DNA of 27,414 nt, taken from contig CALBNA010000233.1 of assembly GCA_937896205.1 (NCBI GenBank), positions 1-27,414 on the forward strand, in the 5' to 3' direction. Made by a program: the position numbers and the translations under genes. The first letter of the stretch is position 1. Every line of letters begins with the position of its first letter. The stretch is from an uncultured Campylobacter sp. (GTDB lineage Bacteria > Campylobacterota > Campylobacteria > Campylobacterales > Campylobacteraceae). Below are positions 23,554-27,414 of the stretch, piece by piece. The notes below the pieces were generated by a model. The model did not search any database and was not told the origin of the DNA. It was given only the letters and a program-made list of their open reading frames with translations.

Positions 23554-24072
23554 ATGAGACGAAAAGATAGAGAATTAACCGCGCAAGAAGGGCTTGCGAT
23601 CATCGATGCGTGCGAATACGGCACTATATCTTGCATTGGTGAGGCGGGCGAGATTTTTAGCGTGCCGATCTCGGTCGTGCGCGAGGGCGAGAGCGTATTT
23701 TTGCACGGCGCTCCTGCGGGTTCTAAGGCAAAGCTGTTAAAAGACGGCAAGAGCGTGACGCTGGTTTGCGTGAGCTATGCGCAGGTGCCGGTTTTGACGG
23801 ATGAGCAGCTGGATGCGATCAAGGACGACGGCAAGGCGCTTGGCGCGAAAGTTTTTACGACCGAATACAAATCCGCTGTCGCCCTAACCAAGGCCTACAC
23901 CGTGACGGACGAAGCGGCGAGGCTGCACGCGCTACGGCTGCTTAGCGAAAAATACACGCCAAACTACATGCGAACCTTTGACGTCGCGGCAGCTCACGGG
24001 CTAAAGGCGATGAATATCTATGAGCTAAAGATCGCGAGCATAACGGCAAAAGCGAAGATTATTCGGGATTAA
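23554..24072 (+). CDS. NimA-like pyridoxamine 5'-phosphate oxidase-fold protein
   Basis: 172 residues, split-barrel flavin/heme fold of the Nim (5-nitroimidazole reductase-like) branch. Seen: N-terminal MRRKDRELT, EYGTISCIGEAGEIFSVPIS, and SVFLHGAPAGSKAKLLKDGKSVTLVCV, then a C-terminal helical part with EKYTP and KIASITAKAK. Such proteins bind FMN or heme; a drug-reducing role is not shown. Close to a heme-receptor-like gene, so a heme link is possible but the gene is unlike the longer HugZ/ChuZ proteins. Start ATG with AAAGGCGG upstream. Confidence 0.78.
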   Translation: MRRKDRELTAQEGLAIIDACEYGTISCIGEAGEIFSVPISVVREGESVFLHGAPAGSKAKLLKDGKSVTLVCVSYAQVPVLTDEQLDAIKDDGKALGAKVFTTEYKSAVALTKAYTVTDEAARLHALRLLSEKYTPNYMRTFDVAAAHGLKAMNIYELKIASITAKAKIIRD

Positions 24073-24163
24073 ATTTGCGCTTTACGGCGGCAAATTTGAT
24101 GCTAAATTTTAAAAATAATTACATGAAATTTGATAGAGATGAGGAATTAAAAAAAGACGAAAA

Positions 24164-24183
24164 ATCCCTCCAAGCGGAGGGAT
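24164..24183 (-). terminator. Rho-independent terminator
   Basis: ATCCCTCC (24164-24171) and GGAGGGAT (24176-24183), perfect 8-bp stem, loop of 4. On the - strand it is followed by TTTTCGTCTTTTTTT, so it ends the small secreted protein gene at 24189-24458; it may also block readthrough from the opposing Nim-like gene. Confidence 0.85.
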
Positions 24184-24188
24184 AAAAA

Positions 24189-24458
24189 TTATTTAGGTAG
24201 CGTAGCTATAACTTGCTTCATTTGTTCAAGGGCAGGTTTGCAAGCGGCCTCTTGTGAGTCTTGCGGAAGCTGAGCAAACTGGGCTTTTTGATCTTCGTAA
24301 GTAGATTTCATAGCCGCCATCTGTGGGTTGTCTTTTGTTTTTTCGACGAACTCGTCAACTAGCTTAAAGTACTCTTCGCAAGAAGGTGAAAGCTCCGCTG
24401 CTACGGCAGATACGCCCATAATGCCCAGTGCGGCAACTACTAACAATGACTTCTTCAT
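24189..24458 (-). CDS. Small secreted CEEY protein (DUF5339-like), second copy
   Basis: 89 residues, signal peptide about 1-20 (ends VSAVAA). The mature part has CEEYFKL (Cys27), charged helices and Cys73 (EAACKPAL). It is related in layout to the protein at 23169-23474 though diverged elsewhere. Site TAAGGAG lies six bases before the ATG. A strong terminator follows. Expected location periplasm; function unknown. Confidence 0.78.
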   Translation of the reverse strand: MKKSLLVVAALGIMGVSAVAAELSPSCEEYFKLVDEFVEKTKDNPQMAAMKSTYEDQKAQFAQLPQDSQEAACKPALEQMKQVIATLPK

Positions 24459-24557
24459 GTGTTCTCCTTAAATGAAATAGAATTGAATTATATCATTTTT
24501 TCAGTAAGTTAAATTTAAAATTTTATAAAAAATGTAAGTTAATTTAAATAAAAAATA

Positions 24558-24578
24558 GATAAAATTATACCTATTATC
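24558..24578 (+). promoter_or_regulatory. Possible Fur box before the TonB receptor
   Basis: GATAAAATTATACCTATTATC has inverted ends GATAA/TTATC, loosely like a Fur site, 25 bases before the receptor ATG and close to the likely -10 region (TATAAAG and nearby AT-rich stretches). The centre does not match the 19-bp consensus well, and AT-rich DNA gives such matches by chance. Confidence 0.3.
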
Positions 24579-24603
24579 AATTTCTTAATATAAAGGGGAT
24601 GTT

Positions 24604-26757
24604 ATGGGTAAATTTAGCATTATAGCGGCTACAGTTTTGCTGAGCGCAGCCTCGGCTCTCGCGCAGACTGGAGGAGTGGACGGCAAATTTAAGCGAGCCG
24701 ATAGCAATGCTACGGGATCTGTAAAGCTAGATATGGTATCCGTCACGGCAAACAGGAGCGAAACCGACGTCGCTAAATACGCCGGCCAGGTCAGCGTCCT
24801 AAATCAAAACGACCTAGTTAAATCGCCGTCCGTTATCGACGCTATCGGCTCAGTGCCCGGCGTGATGCTTGGCAACGACCACGGTAGACAAGTCGGCCAA
24901 TACTACAACATCCGCGGCTTTGGCTACCAAAGCGAAGCGCGCGTCATCATCGAACAAGACGGTATCAAGCGCTCGCCTTCGCTTTTTTCTAATCAAATTT
25001 CAACCTTTCGCGTGGATAACGACTTGCTAAAACGCGTCGAGGTCGTAAAGGGTGCTAGCTCGGTGCTGCACGGTAGCGGCGCAGTCGGCGGTATCGTTAG
25101 TATGAGAACCAAAGACGTGAGCGACTTTATAAACCCGGGCAGCGACTACGGCGTCACGATCGGCCATCGTCAGGAAAGTAATCACATGAACTCTAATCGA
25201 GCCGCCATCGCAGCTAAACCTACGGAAAATTTCGGCATTTTACTATATGGCAAGCACGCGGACTTTGGCAAGATAAAGATGGCTAGAGACGGCAAGCGCT
25301 CGGGCGTGAAATACGCGGAAAACGACGAGCAGGTAAACACTGTCTTTGCCAAAACCGAGTGGGCGATAACCGACGAGCATGCTTTGGAGGCTAGTGTATT
25401 TAACTACCACGAAAAATTCTCCTCTTCGCCTTGGCAGTCGCTTTTCTGGAGTGAGGACGCGGAGCTACCTACCTCGGGACGTCTAAAACAGCGAGACTAT
25501 AGTGTGATATATAAGTACACTCCGCTAAATAACAGATGGATAAATTTCTCCGCTCAGTATTACAACGCAAAAGCTCTAAATCATAGGATCAGAACGGGCT
25601 TTAGCAGAGGCAATCCCGTCTACATCGACTACAAAAACAAAGACGACAGATGGGGTGTTAGGCTCAAAAACGAAAGCCTCTTTGAAACCGGCGTGCTAGA
25701 GCACAGACTAGTCACCGGTATCGACTACGAACACAGAAAAGAGGACGCGATATTTTGGCACAACGGTGCGCTTAGCGACTTTGGTTCGTTTCCAAATTTT
25801 TACAAAGACCTCGGTATATACGCGCAAGACGTATTTAGCGTAGGTAGATTCGAGTTTACTTTAGGCGGCAGGTTTGATAAATTTAAACGCGGAGTCAAAA
25901 ACGGCGATCACAACTCATACTCCGAGTCTAGGTTTTCTCCAAAACTCGGCCTTGCGTACGAGGTTTTTGACGGTATAAATTTACTCGCAGGCTACGCAGA
26001 GACATTTAGAGGACCGACGCCAAACGAGACGTCATCGGCCGGCCCGTTAAATCCGCACTACTGGTACATACCAAATCCCGACCTAAAACCTGAAATCGCA
26101 AAAGAATACGAAGTAGGCTTTTCTGTCGATAAGCAGGGGCTTTTGGGCGACGACGAGCTGTATTTTAAGGCTACCTACTACGACGGCAACATCAAAGATA
26201 TGATAAATCTAAAAGCAAGACCGGACAAGGGCAACCCGCCGTTTGACGCCGAAGCGCCGGGCAGACGCTACGGTATGTACGAAAACGTCAATAACGCAAA
26301 GCGCCGAGGCGTCGAGATCGAGTCCAAATACGCGATAAACAACCTTACATTCTCGCTCGGATACGACCATACGAAAATCTACGACAAAGCGACCAAAAAG
26401 ATACTTACCGTCTACGCCGACAAGCTAACTTTAGGCGCGATGTATAGATACGAGCCGTGGGGACTTAGTCTGGGCGGCGATATGACGCACTGGTTTAGAC
26501 CTAACAACGACGAGAAATACTACGTCGTGCGCGGTCAAAAATACGAATACGTAGACGAAACCTTTACTATCGTAAATTTTAAAGGTAGATGGGAGCCGAA
26601 AAATTTCGACAGCTATCTGCTAAACAAAGGGCTAAAAATCAGCTTTGGCGTAAACAATATCTTTAACAAAGAGTACATTTTCGCAAACGGATTTAAAAAT
26701 ACGACCAGAGTGGGCAAGGGTAGAAACTTCTACGTAGATTTTGAGAAGACGTTTTAA
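24604..26757 (+). CDS. TonB-dependent outer-membrane receptor, heme-receptor type
   Basis: 717 residues: signal peptide 1-20, TonB box region LDMVSVTA (42-49), plug domain about 55-170 (IRGFGYQS, VEVVKGASSVLHGSGAVGG) and a 22-stranded barrel ending in aromatic Phe717. The barrel has FRGP (468-471), His485 and NPDL (491-494), matching the FRAP-His-NPNL arrangement of heme/hemoglobin receptors of HmuR/ChuA type, so heme is the best substrate guess; a siderophore cannot be ruled out. Start ATG with AAAGGGG six bases before it, and an upstream ATG in frame is not present. It is followed by a strong terminator, so it is probably monocistronic. Confidence 0.9.
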   Translation: MGKFSIIAATVLLSAASALAQTGGVDGKFKRADSNATGSVKLDMVSVTANRSETDVAKYAGQVSVLNQNDLVKSPSVIDAIGSVPGVMLGNDHGRQVGQYYNIRGFGYQSEARVIIEQDGIKRSPSLFSNQISTFRVDNDLLKRVEVVKGASSVLHGSGAVGGIVSMRTKDVSDFINPGSDYGVTIGHRQESNHMNSNRAAIAAKPTENFGILLYGKHADFGKIKMARDGKRSGVKYAENDEQVNTVFAKTEWAITDEHALEASVFNYHEKFSSSPWQSLFWSEDAELPTSGRLKQRDYSVIYKYTPLNNRWINFSAQYYNAKALNHRIRTGFSRGNPVYIDYKNKDDRWGVRLKNESLFETGVLEHRLVTGIDYEHRKEDAIFWHNGALSDFGSFPNFYKDLGIYAQDVFSVGRFEFTLGGRFDKFKRGVKNGDHNSYSESRFSPKLGLAYEVFDGINLLAGYAETFRGPTPNETSSAGPLNPHYWYIPNPDLKPEIAKEYEVGFSVDKQGLLGDDELYFKATYYDGNIKDMINLKARPDKGNPPFDAEAPGRRYGMYENVNNAKRRGVEIESKYAINNLTFSLGYDHTKIYDKATKKILTVYADKLTLGAMYRYEPWGLSLGGDMTHWFRPNNDEKYYVVRGQKYEYVDETFTIVNFKGRWEPKNFDSYLLNKGLKISFGVNNIFNKEYIFANGFKNTTRVGKGRNFYVDFEKTF

Positions 26758-26764
26758 GTTTATG

Positions 26765-26795
26765 TTAGAGGCGAGAAATCGCCTCTAAGTTTTAT
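26765..26795 (+). terminator. Rho-independent terminator after the TonB receptor
   Basis: TTAGAGGCGA (26765-26774), GAAA loop, TCGCCTCTAA (26779-26788), perfect 10-bp stem, then GTTTTATT. It lies 7 bases after the receptor stop. The U tract overlaps the last codons of the opposite-strand zinc-finger gene. Confidence 0.9.
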
Positions 26796-26962
26796 TATTT
26801 ATAACTTACAAAGACTTCACTATTTTTTATTTGTATAAAAATATTTTTCTTGCAGCAGTCACATTTTTTGGTAAAAGAAGCGGATGTATTTTTTGATATA
26901 TTTCTGTTTTCAAGTAGTTTGCCACATAGACAAACTATATTTACGTTTTTTGTATTTAGCAT
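26795..26962 (-). CDS. Small Com-like zinc-finger protein
   Basis: A 55-codon gene read from ATG at 26962 (TTAAGGATATATT upstream, AAGGA nine bases away) to TAA at 26795. The product has two cysteine groups: CLCGKLL (Cys11, Cys13) and CDCC (Cys34, Cys36, Cys37), a CxC-X20-CxCC layout as in Com-type zinc fingers, translation regulators of Mu-like phages (CxxCxxL...KCPRC). The N- and C-termini are AT-rich and basic. It is 9 bases downstream of the lipoprotein gene, with which it probably forms a unit. Phage origin is only suggested. Confidence 0.7.
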   Translation of the reverse strand: MLNTKNVNIVCLCGKLLENRNISKNTSASFTKKCDCCKKNIFIQIKNSEVFVSYK

Positions 26963-26971
26963 AATATATCC

Positions 26972-27325
26972 TTAATTCCAAGTAAAAGCCCAACTGCCAT
27001 CATTGGTAACAACTTCAGCTTCCAGTATTTTTTTGCAAGTCGCGGTGCGTTTTATGCTATTGCCATATGTTAATTTCATAGGAAACAGCTCTTCTATTTT
27101 GCCATTGGTGAGCATCATCTTTCTAATAACGCAGTTGCCTTTATTGAGTCTTACGTCTTTAATAACCAAGTCATTTGATAGCGAAGTTATTTCAATTATA
27201 GAATAGCGCACCCCTGAAAATCGGTTAACTTGTGTGGAATATGACATCTTAAGAGGCGCTTCTTTTACACTACTACCGCTACATCCAACCAGAAACAAAC
27301 AAGATATCAAAAGTATCTTTTTCAT
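26972..27325 (-). CDS. Small lipoprotein of unknown function
   Basis: 117 residues, leader 1-14 ending in the lipobox LVGC (acylated Cys15). The mature part is beta-rich with a second pair of cysteines (NCVIRK and ATCKKI, probably a disulfide) and ends SWAFTWN. Not recognised. Start ATG with AAGGAG seven bases upstream. AT-rich codons, unlike the TonB receptor next door. First gene of the two-gene - strand unit. Confidence 0.75.
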   Translation of the reverse strand: MKKILLISCLFLVGCSGSSVKEAPLKMSYSTQVNRFSGVRYSIIEITSLSNDLVIKDVRLNKGNCVIRKMMLTNGKIEELFPMKLTYGNSIKRTATCKKILEAEVVTNDGSWAFTWN

Positions 27326-27350
27326 TTTTTCTCCTTTTCTAGATATTAAA

Positions 27351-27398
27351 ATTATAGTTTATCAATACTTAAATTATTCTTTATAGATAATTTATCTA
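27351..27398 (-). promoter_or_regulatory. Candidate promoter and palindrome for the lipoprotein unit
   Basis: On the - strand TATAAT (27351-27356) lies 25 bases before the lipoprotein start, with an AT-rich -35 zone. Further upstream TAGATAATTTATCTA (27384-27398) is a perfect 15-bp palindrome that could be an operator. Both are in AT-rich DNA, so weight is modest. Confidence 0.4.
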
Positions 27399-27414
27399 CA
27401 TATAATCATAAAAA

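Noticed and set aside
23554..24072. HugZ/ChuZ heme oxygenase beside the heme-type receptor
   Set aside because: 172 residues and Nim-like motifs; HugZ proteins are longer with a C-terminal heme-binding part not seen here.

Overview
The window looks like the chromosome of a Campylobacter of the oral/gut group with moderate GC (C. rectus, C. showae, C. curvus or C. concisus type), although the species cannot be fixed from this sequence. Reasons: an epsilonproteobacterial RNase J with a long disordered N-terminal extension, the frequent AAATTT word, Campylobacter-style small secreted proteins, and an mcc respiratory locus of the kind known from Wolinella succinogenes.

Layout. (1) 2-4514, + strand: RNase J (5' end cut by the window), arabinose-5-phosphate isomerase, an RsuA/RluB pseudouridine synthase and an AT-rich membrane protein, closed by a hairpin terminator. 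(2) 4923-19899, - strand, read right to left: the main feature, a 14-gene respiratory sulfite reduction locus. It runs mccR-mccS (two-component system), mccA (octaheme cytochrome c sulfite reductase with seven CXXCH sites and one CX15CH site), mccB (FKBP isomerase), mccC (Fe-S protein), mccD (NrfD-like quinol dehydrogenase), ccsA1 (dedicated heme lyase), a cysteine-rich Sel1-repeat protein, and a six-gene module. That module holds a double-NosL protein, a tiny membrane protein, a MacB/FtsX-type ABC permease, its ATPase, a polytopic membrane protein with Cys/Met motifs in predicted loops, and a second NosL-like protein. (3) 20046-20804: tRNA-Ala (-), then tRNA-Gly, -Leu, -Cys, a 51-codon entericidin-like lipoprotein gene and tRNA-Ser (+), followed by a wrecked DUF4209-type gene. 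(4) 21579-24458: YbaK-type deacylase, uracil-DNA glycosylase, a NimA-like flavin/heme-fold protein, and two small secreted CEEY proteins. (5) 24604-27325: a TonB-dependent receptor of heme-receptor type, a terminator, and a two-gene unit (a 55-codon Com-like zinc-finger protein and a small lipoprotein).

How region 2 should work: MccD/MccC take electrons from menaquinol and pass them to periplasmic MccA, which reduces sulfite to sulfide. CcsA1 attaches the heme at the unusual CX15CH site, and MccB helps folding. W. succinogenes MccA carries a heme-copper active site; the two copper-ligand cysteines and the other active-site residues I recall are all present here at a constant two-residue offset. 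The downstream NosL/ABC/membrane module is therefore best read as the copper supply and maturation line for MccA. That role is inferred from context and from the role of NosL in N2O reductase maturation. MccS carries a CXXCH heme site in its periplasmic sensor domain, suggesting heme-based sensing.

Small genes without long reading frames were found by direct reading: the 51-codon lipoprotein, the 55-codon zinc-finger protein and the DUF4209 remnant.
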